From NCBI GenBank assembly GCA_018240525.1, contig JAFEFN010000001.1, positions 62,001 through 126,000 on the forward strand: a DNA stretch of 64,000 nt, read 5' to 3'. Below, one piece after another: positions 53,988 through 62,275 of the stretch; position 1 is the stretch's first letter; the number at the start of each line of letters is the position of its first letter. The DNA comes from Pseudomonadota bacterium (GTDB taxonomy: Bacteria; Pseudomonadota; Gammaproteobacteria; Steroidobacterales; Steroidobacteraceae). Below the pieces are notes generated by a model. The model was not told where the DNA came from. It saw nothing but the letters and a program-made list of their open reading frames with translations, and did not search any database. Made by a program: the position numbers and the translations under genes.

Positions 53988-55793
53988 ATGCCTGATGCGC
54001 GCCCCCTGCCGATGTCGCTCCTCGTCCGTGCCACCGCCTGCGCGGCACTCACGCTGCTGGGGTCGGCGGCCGTCCCGGGCGCCGCCGCCGCCGCGGCCGC
54101 CGGGGCGGACGATGGCCAGTGGACGATGCCCGCGAAGGACTATGCGGCGACCCGCTACAGCGCGCTGACGACGATCAATGCGGGCAATGCCAGTGCGCTG
54201 CACCCGGTCTGGACGTTCTCGACCGGCGTGCTGGGCGGGCACGAGGGCCAGCCACTGGTGGTCGGGCACACCATGTACGTGGTCACGCCCTGGCCGAATG
54301 TCCTGTATGCCTTCGATCTGAGCAAGGAGGGCTACCCGCTGCGCTGGAAGTACCGGCCGGAGGTGAGCCCGAATGCCATCGGCGTCTCCTGCTGCGACAC
54401 CGTCAACCGCGGCGCCTTCTATGCGGACGGCAAGATCGTCTACAACCTGCTCGACGGCCACACCGTGGCGGTGGACGCCAACAGCGGTCGCGAGCTCTGG
54501 AAGGTGCAGGTCGCCGACGTCAGCAACGGCGAGACGGTGACCATGGCGCCGCTGGTGGTCAAGGACCGCGTCATCGTCGGTGCCTCGGGCGGCGAGTTCG
54601 GCATCTACGGCTGGCTCAAGGGCCTGGATCTTGCGACCGGGCGCATCGTCTGGACCGCGCGCAACATCGGCCCCGACGAGGGCATGCTCATCAAGCCCGG
54701 CCAGTTCAAGCCGCCCTACCAGGCCGCGGCGGATGCCGGGGCGAGCAGCTGGTCGGAGGGCAGCTGGCAGACCGGGGGCGCGCCGGTGTGGGGCTGGACC
54801 TCCTACGATCCGCAGCTCGATCTGGTCTACTACGGCAGCGGCAATGCCTCGCCGTACAACGCCGAGCAGCGCGTCGGCGACAACAAGTGGACCAACAGCG
54901 TCCTCGCGCGGCGCCCTTCGGACGGTGCGCTGATCTGGGCCTACCAGTTCACCCCGCACGACAACTGGGACTACGATGCCACCGGCGCCATGGTGCTGGC
55001 CGACCTGACGATCGCCGGCAAGCCGGTCAAGGCGCTGGTGCACTTGGACAAGAACGGCTTCGCCTACACGCTCGACCGCGCCACCGGCCAACTGCTCAGC
55101 GCCACCCCGTTCGTGCCGGTGAACTGGGCGAAGTCGGTGGACCTGGCCACCGGGCGGCCCGTGCTCGACCCGGCGAAGCAGACGGGCGCCTCCAGGGGGA
55201 CGGTCAAGGACATCTGCCCGAGCCTCGAGGGCGGCGTCAGCCCGTCCTCGCCGGCGGCGTACTCCCCGCACACGCACCTGTTGTACAGCTCGACGAACAA
55301 CATCTGCATGAACTACACCGCGGTGCATGCCTCGCGGTTGCGGGCGACTCCCTACATGGGCGTCGACAGTCCGTACTCGGCGGGCCCGGGCGGCTACCTC
55401 GGCACCTTCATGGCCTGGGATCCGGCGACCGGCAAGAAGGTCTGGGAGAACAAGGAGCCCTTCCCCAACTGGAGCGGCGCGCTGGTCACCGCGGGCGACG
55501 TCGCCTTCTACGGCACGCTCGACGGCTGGTTCAAGTCGGTCGATGCGCGCACCGGCAAGGTGCTCTCGAAGTTCAAGGTGGGATCGGGCGTGGTGGGCAA
55601 CCCGATCACGTACCGCGGGCCCGACGGCCGGCAGTACGTCGCGGTGTATGCGGGCTTCGGTGGCGACTGGGCGCTGATCTCCGGCGACACCCGCTCGGAT
55701 GACCCGGCGGACCTGCGTGCGCCGGCGGATTTCCAGAAGGAGATCGCCCGCCATACCAGCCAGGGCGGCATCATCTGGATCTTCGGCCTGTGA
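53988..55793 (+). CDS. PQQ-dependent alcohol dehydrogenase with lanthanide-type active site
   Basis: A 601-residue periplasmic quinoprotein of eight-bladed propeller type. Signal peptide ends in an Ala-rich stretch at about residue 40. The adjacent Cys135-Cys136 pair is the disulfide typical of PQQ methanol/ethanol dehydrogenases. In TPHDNWDYDATG the catalytic Asp328 is followed two residues later by Asp330, the extra carboxylate that marks the lanthanide-dependent (XoxF/PedH/ExaF) group; calcium-type enzymes have a small residue there. Blade motifs WKVQV..., WTAR, WAYQ recur. No c-type heme is fused; the cytochrome lipoprotein gene follows. Substrate unknown. Start at ATG 53988; ATG 54012 is possible. 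Confidence 0.88.
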   Translation: MPDARPLPMSLLVRATACAALTLLGSAAVPGAAAAAAAGADDGQWTMPAKDYAATRYSALTTINAGNASALHPVWTFSTGVLGGHEGQPLVVGHTMYVVTPWPNVLYAFDLSKEGYPLRWKYRPEVSPNAIGVSCCDTVNRGAFYADGKIVYNLLDGHTVAVDANSGRELWKVQVADVSNGETVTMAPLVVKDRVIVGASGGEFGIYGWLKGLDLATGRIVWTARNIGPDEGMLIKPGQFKPPYQAAADAGASSWSEGSWQTGGAPVWGWTSYDPQLDLVYYGSGNASPYNAEQRVGDNKWTNSVLARRPSDGALIWAYQFTPHDNWDYDATGAMVLADLTIAGKPVKALVHLDKNGFAYTLDRATGQLLSATPFVPVNWAKSVDLATGRPVLDPAKQTGASRGTVKDICPSLEGGVSPSSPAAYSPHTHLLYSSTNNICMNYTAVHASRLRATPYMGVDSPYSAGPGGYLGTFMAWDPATGKKVWENKEPFPNWSGALVTAGDVAFYGTLDGWFKSVDARTGKVLSKFKVGSGVVGNPITYRGPDGRQYVAVYAGFGGDWALISGDTRSDDPADLRAPADFQKEIARHTSQGGIIWIFGL

Positions 55794-55801
55794 GGACCAA
55801 C

Positions 55802-56311
55802 ATGGGATTCGACGGCAAGCGGCTTCCGGCAACATTTCTGGCGACGGGACTGCTGATGTGTCTCGCTCTGCCCGCCTGTACGCCCAGGGGCGCTGCCCCG
55901 GCAACGGGCGGCGCGGGGGACGCGACGGCTGCCGGCGCCGGCCTGCCGGCGATCCAGTACGAGGCGCACATCTCGGCCGGGGACCGGCCGCCCCCCGGGG
56001 CGCGGCCGCGCAATCCGCACGCCGGTGATGCGGCCGTGGCGAAGAACGGCGCGATGCTGTTCGCGGCGATGAATTGCGATGGCTGCCACGGCGGCGGTGG
56101 CAGCGGCTGGGTCGGTCCCAACCTCGCGGACGGGCGCTGGCGCTATGGCGGCGCCGACGAGGAGATCTTCAGCTCGATCTACTACGGCCGTCCCAAGGGC
56201 ATGCCGGCCTTCGGTGGCGCGCTCGGCCCCGAGGGCGTGTGGACGCTGGTGACTTACCTGAAGTCACTGCCGGTGCCCGCCGACGAGGCGACCGAGTCGT
56301 GGGAGCACTGA
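55802..56311 (+). CDS. cytochrome c lipoprotein
   Basis: A 169-residue lipoprotein with a lipobox LPAC near residue 24 and a class I cytochrome c domain: the heme motif CDGCH at Cys92, Cys95, His96 and the Met ligand in GMPAFGG (Met134). An Ala/Pro-rich linker separates lipid anchor and heme domain. It starts 9 bp after the PQQ dehydrogenase stop with GAGG upstream, so it is the likely electron acceptor of that enzyme, passing electrons to the respiratory chain. Confidence 0.93.
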   Translation: MGFDGKRLPATFLATGLLMCLALPACTPRGAAPATGGAGDATAAGAGLPAIQYEAHISAGDRPPPGARPRNPHAGDAAVAKNGAMLFAAMNCDGCHGGGGSGWVGPNLADGRWRYGGADEEIFSSIYYGRPKGMPAFGGALGPEGVWTLVTYLKSLPVPADEATESWEH

Positions 56312-56324
56312 GGGCCCGGGCGCC

Positions 56325-56570
56325 TCAGAGCTTCTTCACCACCACGCGGCCGTTGGCATCCACGAATACGTGGTAGCGGTTGCCATCCTTGCACACCGCG
56401 TTGTAGTCGCTGTCGCTGTTGCGGGTCGAGCTCACGATCTGGTCGCAGGGCAGGCCATGCAGGGCGATCGTGGCCTTCAGGTCCTTGCCGAAGTCCGCAT
56501 CGGCGGCCTGTGAGGCGGCGGCGGCGAGGCCCAGCAGCGGGACGGCGAGGAGGCTGGTACGCGGATTCAT
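56325..56570 (-). CDS. small secreted protein of unknown function
   Basis: An 81-residue exported protein. Signal peptide (LLAVPLLGLAAAASQAAD), then a mature part with two Cys (GLPCDQIVSS and NAVCKDGNRYHVFVDANGRVVVKKL, partial) likely forming a disulfide, and a beta-rich C-terminus. Start at ATG 56570 with GGAG upstream. It is convergent with the cytochrome gene. Confidence 0.82.
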   Translation of the reverse strand: MNPRTSLLAVPLLGLAAAASQAADADFGKDLKATIALHGLPCDQIVSSTRNSDSDYNAVCKDGNRYHVFVDANGRVVVKKL

Positions 56571-56586
56571 GGGGACTCCTGTTGGC

Positions 56587-57255
56587 TTAAGCATCAAGGC
56601 TGGCAAACTTCTTCGGGTCACTCAGCACCCTCCAGATCGCTTCGCGCGATGAGCCTACATCGGCGGCGAGCCTCGGGTCATCGTCCTGCAGCAGGCTGAT
56701 CACCTTGATCAGCAGGAGCTCGTAGCTCTGACGCAGCTGCGCCAGCGTCGGCGGCGTGGTGCCCTGGTGGTAGGTTCGGAATCTCGCGAGCAGGTCATCG
56801 ACCTGGTTCTTCAGTGAAAGCTTGGTGAACACCCCGATCGCATGCGTGTCCCGCAGGCGCTGCTCCAGTCGCGGCAGGTCCAGTGCCGCGGAGGGGGATG
56901 GGCTGGCCGGGGTCGCCGCCGCGGCTGCCGCCGGAGCCGCCGCGGTCGCCGAAGCCGACTTGGCAGCCGCGGGCGGCGCGGCCTTCGCAGGCGCGGCCTG
57001 CGCCGTCTTGGCCGGTGGCGTGCTCGGCGTGCGCACGTCCGGGGGTCCCGTGGGGGCCGGGGTCTCCGCAGGCGCAGGGGTTGGTGCCGCCGGCGCCGGT
57101 GCTGCTGCCGGGGGCGCCGCCGGGGTTTCAGGCACGGGGGCGACGCTGGCGGGGGCTGCCGGGGAGGAGGCGGGAGCGGGAGCCGGAGGGATCGGGGCCT
57201 CGTGCATGCAGGCGCTCATGAGTGCGCAGGTCAGGACCAGGCTGAGTCGTTGCAT
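56587..57255 (-). CDS. Ala/Pro-rich lipoprotein
   Basis: A 222-residue lipoprotein with lipobox LMSAC near residue 16. Residues 20-130 are a low-complexity Ala/Pro/Thr linker, likely spanning the periplasm. The C-terminal domain (about 135-222) is helical: LEQRLRDTHAIGVFTKLSLKNQVDDLLARFRTYHQGTTPPTLAQLRQSYELLLIKVISLLQDDDP (partial), without a name I recognise. It is preceded, across a 292-bp gap, by a divergent gene; that gap is AT-richer and probably holds promoters. Confidence 0.75.
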   Translation of the reverse strand: MQRLSLVLTCALMSACMHEAPIPPAPAPASSPAAPASVAPVPETPAAPPAAAPAPAAPTPAPAETPAPTGPPDVRTPSTPPAKTAQAAPAKAAPPAAAKSASATAAAPAAAAAATPASPSPSAALDLPRLEQRLRDTHAIGVFTKLSLKNQVDDLLARFRTYHQGTTPPTLAQLRQSYELLLIKVISLLQDDDPRLAADVGSSREAIWRVLSDPKKFASLDA

Positions 57256-57547
57256 GACACGTCCGATGTGAAGACCGATGCTTAGTCTACATGCCCTGTC
57301 TGAACGTCCGCCCAATGGGGACGCGCGCGCCGGCACCCGCGGTGAGCATGGACCTCGGCTGATTTCAAGCGTTCGGGGTCTTTTCGCCGTAATTTCCTGC
57401 TCGATCGCAGATATGTTCAATCAAGATCAGCGCCGCGCTGACAAGACCGGGTGGGCTGATGCACTATGCTTGGCCTGTAACGACGCCGGGCGCTGCTCCC
57501 ACTACGAGCGCGTCCCGTGGGAAGGCGTCGCTCTTGGGGGAAGCGTC

Positions 57548-57874
57548 ATGGATTACGCAGTCGAAGAGATCGAGCCGGACCACTGGCGGGTCCGGGTTGC
57601 CGGTACGGTGCGCCTGATTCGATATCGCCGCGACATCCGCACCTTTGCACCGTGGGACATCTGCACCGAAGACGGACGCAGGCTGTGGGGCTCGCCCACG
57701 CTCGAGTCCGCCTTCCGGTGGATCCAGGCACGCACCGGCCAGTCCACGGAGGGCATGCTGGTGGAAGGACTCCTGGAGTGGAGCTCTACCGGACCCGCCT
57801 CCGACCCGGCGCACGTCACCAGCTGCGAACCCGAGGCGGTTCCCCCCGCTCACGTCCTGGAGTGGGGCCGCTAG
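57548..57874 (+). CDS. conserved hypothetical protein
   Basis: A 108-residue protein without signal peptide. Markers: DYAVEEIEPDHWRVRVAG, RLIRYRRDIRTFAPWDICTEDG and FRWIQARTGQS (partial). A possible nucleic-acid or ligand-binding beta-rich fold, unnamed. Start chosen at ATG 57548 behind GGGGGA; a longer frame to 57278 has lower third-position GC and probably reads promoter sequence. It ends 6 bp before the convergent gamma-glutamyltransferase gene. Confidence 0.7.
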   Translation: MDYAVEEIEPDHWRVRVAGTVRLIRYRRDIRTFAPWDICTEDGRRLWGSPTLESAFRWIQARTGQSTEGMLVEGLLEWSSTGPASDPAHVTSCEPEAVPPAHVLEWGR

Positions 57875-57880
57875 GGTAGT

Positions 57881-59602
57881 TCAGTGCCGCTGCGGGGCAG
57901 CGGCACCCGGCTGCATCCGCAGGACCCGCGCCACGCCGCGCCCGCGCGGGTCGGCAGCCGCCACGGCCCGCGTGCCCTCGATGCCGATGGCCTGGATGTC
58001 ACCGTTCCATCCCTGCTGGACGAAGCGGTAGCCGCGCGCTGCCAGGTCGGCGCGCACCTGCGGCTCGAGCACGGCGTAGGGCTCCTCGAACAGGGTATCG
58101 GGCGGGAGCAGCTGGTGATGGATGCGCGGGGCGGCCAGGGCGGCCGGCAGCGCCATGTGAAAGTCGTGCCAGTCGCTCACGACCTGGAAGATCGACGTCG
58201 GGATGCGCGAGCCCCCGGGCGTGCCGATGACCAGTGCCACGCGGCCATTGCGGGTGAGGATGGTGGGCGTCATGGACGACAGCGGGCGCTTGCCCGGCGC
58301 GATGGCGTTCGCATCGCCGCCGACCACGCCGAAGATGTTCGGGGCGCCGGGCTTGGCGGAGAAATCATCCATCTCGTTGTTCAGCAGGAAGCCGGCGCCG
58401 CTGACGACTTCGCCGGAGCCGAAGTCGTCGTTGAGCGTGAAGGTGTTCGCGACCGCGTTGCCGGAGGCGTCGACGATCGAGAAATGGGTGGTGTTGTGGT
58501 GCGTGCCCAGGCCCGGTTCCACCGCCGCCGTTGCGCTGGGGCGCTGCAGGTTGACCTGCGCCGCGCGGCGCGCGAGGTAGGCCGGATCCAGCAATCCCGC
58601 CACCGGGGCGGCGACGAAGTCCGGGTCGCCCAGGTAGTCGGCGCGGTCGGCGAACACCCGCTTCTCGATCTCCGCGAGCAGGTGCACGTACTGGGCGGAA
58701 TTGAGACCGACCCCCGCAAAGGCCGGGGCCAGGTCCGCCTTCATCGCCAGCATCGACAGCAGCGTGATGCCGCCGGAGCTGGGCAGCGGTGCCGTGATCA
58801 CCTGGTAGCCTGCCCACTGGCCCAGCAGCGGCTCGCGCCACACCGCACGGTAGGCGGCCAGGTCGGCCGCGCTCACGTGGCCCTGGCCGCGCGCCATCTG
58901 CGCCACGATCAGCTGCGCGGTGGTCCCCTGGTAGAAGCCTGCGTTTCCCGCGGCGGCGATCCGCTGCAGGGTCGCCTCGAGTTCCGGCTGGCGGAACGTG
59001 GCGCCGGCCTTCAGCGCGCCGAAATAGGCCAGGAAATTGGTGCGGCCGTGCAGCGCGGCGGCGCGCGCGTCGCGCGTCGCCTGCTGCATGCGGCCCACGC
59101 GGAAGCCGGCCTTCGCCAGGTGGATGGCGGGTGCGAGATCGGTGTTCCAGCTCAGGTGGCCGAAGCGGTGGTGCAGCTGCCACAGTCCCTCGACGGTGCC
59201 CGGCACCCCTGCGGCACCGGCGCCGATGGTGCTCGCATCGGGAATCACATCCCCGGACTTGTCCAGGTACATCCCGGCGGTGGCGCTGGCCGGCGCGCAC
59301 TCGCGGTAGTCGAGGAAGTAGGACTTGCCCGCGAACAGGACCGTGGCAAAGCCGCCGCCGCCCAGGTTGCCGGCCTCCGGGTCCGTGACCGCCAGGGCAA
59401 AGGCCACCGCGACCGCGGCATCCACGGCATTGCCGCCGTGCCCGAGGATGTCGGCGGCGACATCCGCGGCGTAGCGATCCGGGGCGGCCACGGCCGCAGG
59501 AGCGGCCGGCGCTGCCGTATCGGCGGCGAGCACGGCACGCGCGAGCGCCAGTGCCATCGCCAGCACGCACAGCGCCCCGGCCCGCATGCGGCGAGGACTC
59601 AC
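57881..59602 (-). CDS. ggt: gamma-glutamyltransferase
   Basis: A 573-residue periplasmic gamma-glutamyltransferase/hydrolase that acts on glutathione and gamma-glutamyl compounds. Signal peptide, then GGNAVDAAVAVAFALAVTDPEAGNLGGGGF (partial) with the substrate-binding region, and the autocatalytic cleavage and nucleophile site at Thr371 in NTTHFSIVD. GGSRIPTSIFQVV and PRIHHQLLPP follow in the small subunit. Start appears to be GTG 59602, overlapping the SnoaL gene stop by 4 bp; ATG 59587 is possible. The gene may recover Cys/Glu or process secreted peptides. Confidence 0.93.
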   Translation of the reverse strand: MSPRRMRAGALCVLAMALALARAVLAADTAAPAAPAAVAAPDRYAADVAADILGHGGNAVDAAVAVAFALAVTDPEAGNLGGGGFATVLFAGKSYFLDYRECAPASATAGMYLDKSGDVIPDASTIGAGAAGVPGTVEGLWQLHHRFGHLSWNTDLAPAIHLAKAGFRVGRMQQATRDARAAALHGRTNFLAYFGALKAGATFRQPELEATLQRIAAAGNAGFYQGTTAQLIVAQMARGQGHVSAADLAAYRAVWREPLLGQWAGYQVITAPLPSSGGITLLSMLAMKADLAPAFAGVGLNSAQYVHLLAEIEKRVFADRADYLGDPDFVAAPVAGLLDPAYLARRAAQVNLQRPSATAAVEPGLGTHHNTTHFSIVDASGNAVANTFTLNDDFGSGEVVSGAGFLLNNEMDDFSAKPGAPNIFGVVGGDANAIAPGKRPLSSMTPTILTRNGRVALVIGTPGGSRIPTSIFQVVSDWHDFHMALPAALAAPRIHHQLLPPDTLFEEPYAVLEPQVRADLAARGYRFVQQGWNGDIQAIGIEGTRAVAAADPRGRGVARVLRMQPGAAAPQRH

Positions 59603-60048
59603 CCGCGTGTCGTCATCGACTTGAGTTTCGCCTCGACCTCGGCATAGCTCCAGTAGGCACGCATGGCGGTGAGCTTCCCGGCCGCGTTGACCTTGTAGAT
59701 GCTGACCAGGTCGACGGTGATCTCACTGCCGTCCGGCAGGCGGTTGGTCAGGGACCAGACGTTGGCGCATTCGTCCGCGCAGGGATAGGACTCGCGGATG
59801 CGGTAGGTCATGTTGCCCGGCCCGATGATCATGTCCCAGAAGCGGATCATGGCTTCACGGCCGCGGTGGCCGAGGCCCGTGGGATCGAGCGGGGAGACGC
59901 CGACCGGGTCCTGGATGAGTGCGTCCTCGGCATACAGCGCAAGCCACGCCGCCTTGTTGCGCTCCGAGGCGTAGCGGGCGGACAGGGCGGCGGCACGCTG
60001 GGCGATGTGCGGGCTGTTCTCCAGCTGCAGGCCGGCAGGTGTGGTCAT
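59599..60048 (-). CDS. SnoaL/ketosteroid-isomerase-like protein
   Basis: A 149-residue NTF2-fold protein. LSARYASERNKAAWLALYAEDALIQDPVGVSPLDPTG (partial) and GREAMIRFWDMIIGPGNM are typical of SnoaL-like isomerases and of proteins named for the nuclear transport factor 2 fold. No signal peptide. The start has GAGG upstream. It is translationally coupled to the gamma-glutamyltransferase gene through a 4-bp overlap, an arrangement without an obvious functional link. Confidence 0.85.
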   Translation of the reverse strand: MTTPAGLQLENSPHIAQRAAALSARYASERNKAAWLALYAEDALIQDPVGVSPLDPTGLGHRGREAMIRFWDMIIGPGNMTYRIRESYPCADECANVWSLTNRLPDGSEITVDLVSIYKVNAAGKLTAMRAYWSYAEVEAKLKSMTTRG

Positions 60049-60133
60049 CGGCGGTCCTCTTGCGTAGGTGGCAGGCGAGCTTGGCGCACTCTGCCACCGG
60101 CCAGCAAGTACCGGCCGCGGACGGTGTGGAGCG

Positions 60134-61708
60134 CTAGCGCGGGCCGGCGGGCCGGCTCAGCTGGTTCTCGCGCCAGAACGGCCGGTGCAGCGATTGCTTG
60201 GTGTGCAGCAGCAGGGGCGCTGCGACGCCCGCGGGCGGGATGGGACAGGCGGTGCCGTCGCGGTACGCGAGCGCCGCGGCCAGCCGGCCCTCGGCGCTAT
60301 CGCCGAGTTCATGGGTCCAGTCATCGGCGACCGAGCAGCCCGGCAGGACCGCGTTCGTCGGCTTGGCGGAGTTCTGCGGCGAGAAGCCGTCCGCGTAGTC
60401 GCCGAACCCCTTCGCATTCTCGCCACTGAACTCGATCGTGAAGTAGGTCGTGCCGCAGTTGTCCTGCGGGTAGAAGCCGTAGGGCTTGCCGCAGGTGGTG
60501 GTGCCGATCTGGATGACCTGTACGTTCACCCCCTGCAGCCCATTGATGATCGCCTCGCTCGCCGAGCAGGTTCCGGAGCCGGTCAGCACGAACACGCGCG
60601 GCAGCGCGAGGTAGGGCAGGTTGGTTCCGCGCGGTCCCGAAAACCCCTGCGACGTGGTGTGGAACGGGGTCGGGGTGAGCGGGGCGCCGGTGACCGGGTT
60701 GGTGCTCGGGTACTTGGCGTTGAAGGTCTGCTGCTGGAACGTCGCGCCGGCGGTCGGTCCGGGTCCTGCGATCATGTACGCAAGCTCGCTGGCGATGTCC
60801 AGGTAGCCGCCGCCGTTGTAGCGGATGTCGAGCACCAGGTCGGTGACCGCCGCATTGTGCAGCTGGGTGATCGCGGCGATGAGTTCCTGCTCGGACGTGG
60901 CGATGTGGCTGTTGAATAGGATGTAGCCGACGTTGCCGCTGCCGGTGGCGATCGTGTTCACCAGCGGCACCGGGGTCTCGGTCTCGGTGGTGGCCTGCAG
61001 GGTGACCGTGCGGCTGCTGGCGGCGCCCTGGTCGAGGATCGTGAAGGTGTGGGTCTCGCCCGCGGTGGACGGATACAGCCCGTTGTTGAGCGTGGTCGTG
61101 TCCTGGCCGTTGACCATGTCGACGCCGTCGATGGCCAGGATCTGTGCGCCGCGGCCGATGCCGGCGGCGGCGGCCGGGTAGCCCGGCCAGACGTAGGCGG
61201 CGTACACGAGGCGCGGCGGCCGCGCGGCGACCAGGTCGAAGTCCACGCCGTAGCCGACGTCCGACCCGGACTGCGACAACTGCTCCCAGACCGAGGTCGC
61301 GTAGGTGAAGTGGAAGCGATCCTTCGGCGCACCCGTGGACGTCGTGGCCGGCGTCTTCAATTCGTCGAAGTAGGATGCGGTGGTGGAATACCCTGCCGGA
61401 TCGACATCCGGTATCTCGCCGTACCACAGGTACAGCTCGTTGCTCCACGAGCGCAGCCAGTTGTTCTCGTCCAGCGTCGTCCCCTGCACATCAGGATACG
61501 GGTTGCCCGTCGCCGGGTCGTTCCCCGTGCGCGGGCTCTGGCACTGGGCCTGGAAGTGGCTCGAGGGCTGGAACACGCCCGCCGTCCAGGTGGGCGGCAT
61601 CGTGCCGGAGGGCGAACCCGAACCGCCACCACAGGCAGCCACGGCGAGTGCGCTGGCATAGAGCACCTGCCGCGCGCGGCGGGCCAGGACGAGGCGGGCC
61701 GTGGTCAT
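60134..61708 (-). CDS. S41-family peptidase lipoprotein
   Basis: A 524-residue lipoprotein with lipobox VAAC (about residue 26). A soluble N-terminal region precedes a PDZ-like segment (AAAAGIGRGAQILAIDGVDMVNG) and the S41 catalytic core: the substrate groove VGYILFNSH and LVLDIRYNGGGYL, the nucleophile Ser in GTCSASEAIINGL near residue 400 and a downstream Lys in TTTCGKPYGFY. S41 proteases (C-terminal processing, tricorn-like) act in the periplasm. Start at ATG 61708 with GGAG upstream. A Cys-rich C-terminal extension is unusual. Confidence 0.87.
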   Translation of the reverse strand: MTTARLVLARRARQVLYASALAVAACGGGSGSPSGTMPPTWTAGVFQPSSHFQAQCQSPRTGNDPATGNPYPDVQGTTLDENNWLRSWSNELYLWYGEIPDVDPAGYSTTASYFDELKTPATTSTGAPKDRFHFTYATSVWEQLSQSGSDVGYGVDFDLVAARPPRLVYAAYVWPGYPAAAAGIGRGAQILAIDGVDMVNGQDTTTLNNGLYPSTAGETHTFTILDQGAASSRTVTLQATTETETPVPLVNTIATGSGNVGYILFNSHIATSEQELIAAITQLHNAAVTDLVLDIRYNGGGYLDIASELAYMIAGPGPTAGATFQQQTFNAKYPSTNPVTGAPLTPTPFHTTSQGFSGPRGTNLPYLALPRVFVLTGSGTCSASEAIINGLQGVNVQVIQIGTTTCGKPYGFYPQDNCGTTYFTIEFSGENAKGFGDYADGFSPQNSAKPTNAVLPGCSVADDWTHELGDSAEGRLAAALAYRDGTACPIPPAGVAAPLLLHTKQSLHRPFWRENQLSRPAGPR

Positions 61709-61828
61709 GGGGTCTCCTGCAGGCACCCGGTGAGCGAAGATGCCCCGGCATTATGGAGCGGTGCCATGCCGGAAAGTGGAAGGCAGTTCTCCTTCCTGCG
61801 GGTCGCGGTGGTCAGGTGCGAGCCAACA

Positions 61829-62242
61829 CTAGTCGGCGGTGGAGCCCGTAACCGTGGCGGTGGGCGGCGCCGGCCTGCGTGCCAGCCGCGCCCCCAGCGC
61901 GACCAGCGGCACGAGCGTCACGAGGAATGTCAGGTGATACCAGACCGGCAGGCTGTGCCAGATCTTCACGTGTTCGGGCAGGAACATCGCCAGCAGGAGG
62001 AGTCCGGCGATCCAGGCAGGGCGCGCGTCCGCCGGCGCGACCCGCGCTGCCACCGCTCCGGCCGCCAGCGAACTTGCCGCAGCCAGAGCGAGTCGGGCCA
62101 GCATCATGCCGCCGGTGAACGTGCGGGTGAGCTCCGCGGCCCGGTATCCGGCGATGGCATGGCGCAGGAGCATGTCGAGCAGCGTGGCCACGACGATCCA
62201 GCTGAGCAGGGCGGCCACCAGCGCCAACAGTACGCGTTTCAT
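61829..62242 (-). CDS. small membrane protein
   Basis: A 137-residue protein with four hydrophobic segments (starting LLALVAALLSWIVVATLLDMLL), and a short polar C-terminus. No family recognised. Start at ATG 62242 with GGAG upstream. It lies between the S41 lipoprotein and the TPR-sulfotransferase genes on the same strand, with 33 bp to the latter's stop. Confidence 0.78.
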   Translation of the reverse strand: MKRVLLALVAALLSWIVVATLLDMLLRHAIAGYRAAELTRTFTGGMMLARLALAAASSLAAGAVAARVAPADARPAWIAGLLLLAMFLPEHVKIWHSLPVWYHLTFLVTLVPLVALGARLARRPAPPTATVTGSTAD

Positions 62243-62275
62243 GCAGGCTCCCCGGGACGTGTGCCGTGGGGGATA

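Noticed and set aside
53913..55904. 663-codon minus-strand frame under the PQQ dehydrogenase gene
   Set aside because: No recognisable motif, and it runs over a well-supported quinoprotein gene and into the cytochrome gene.
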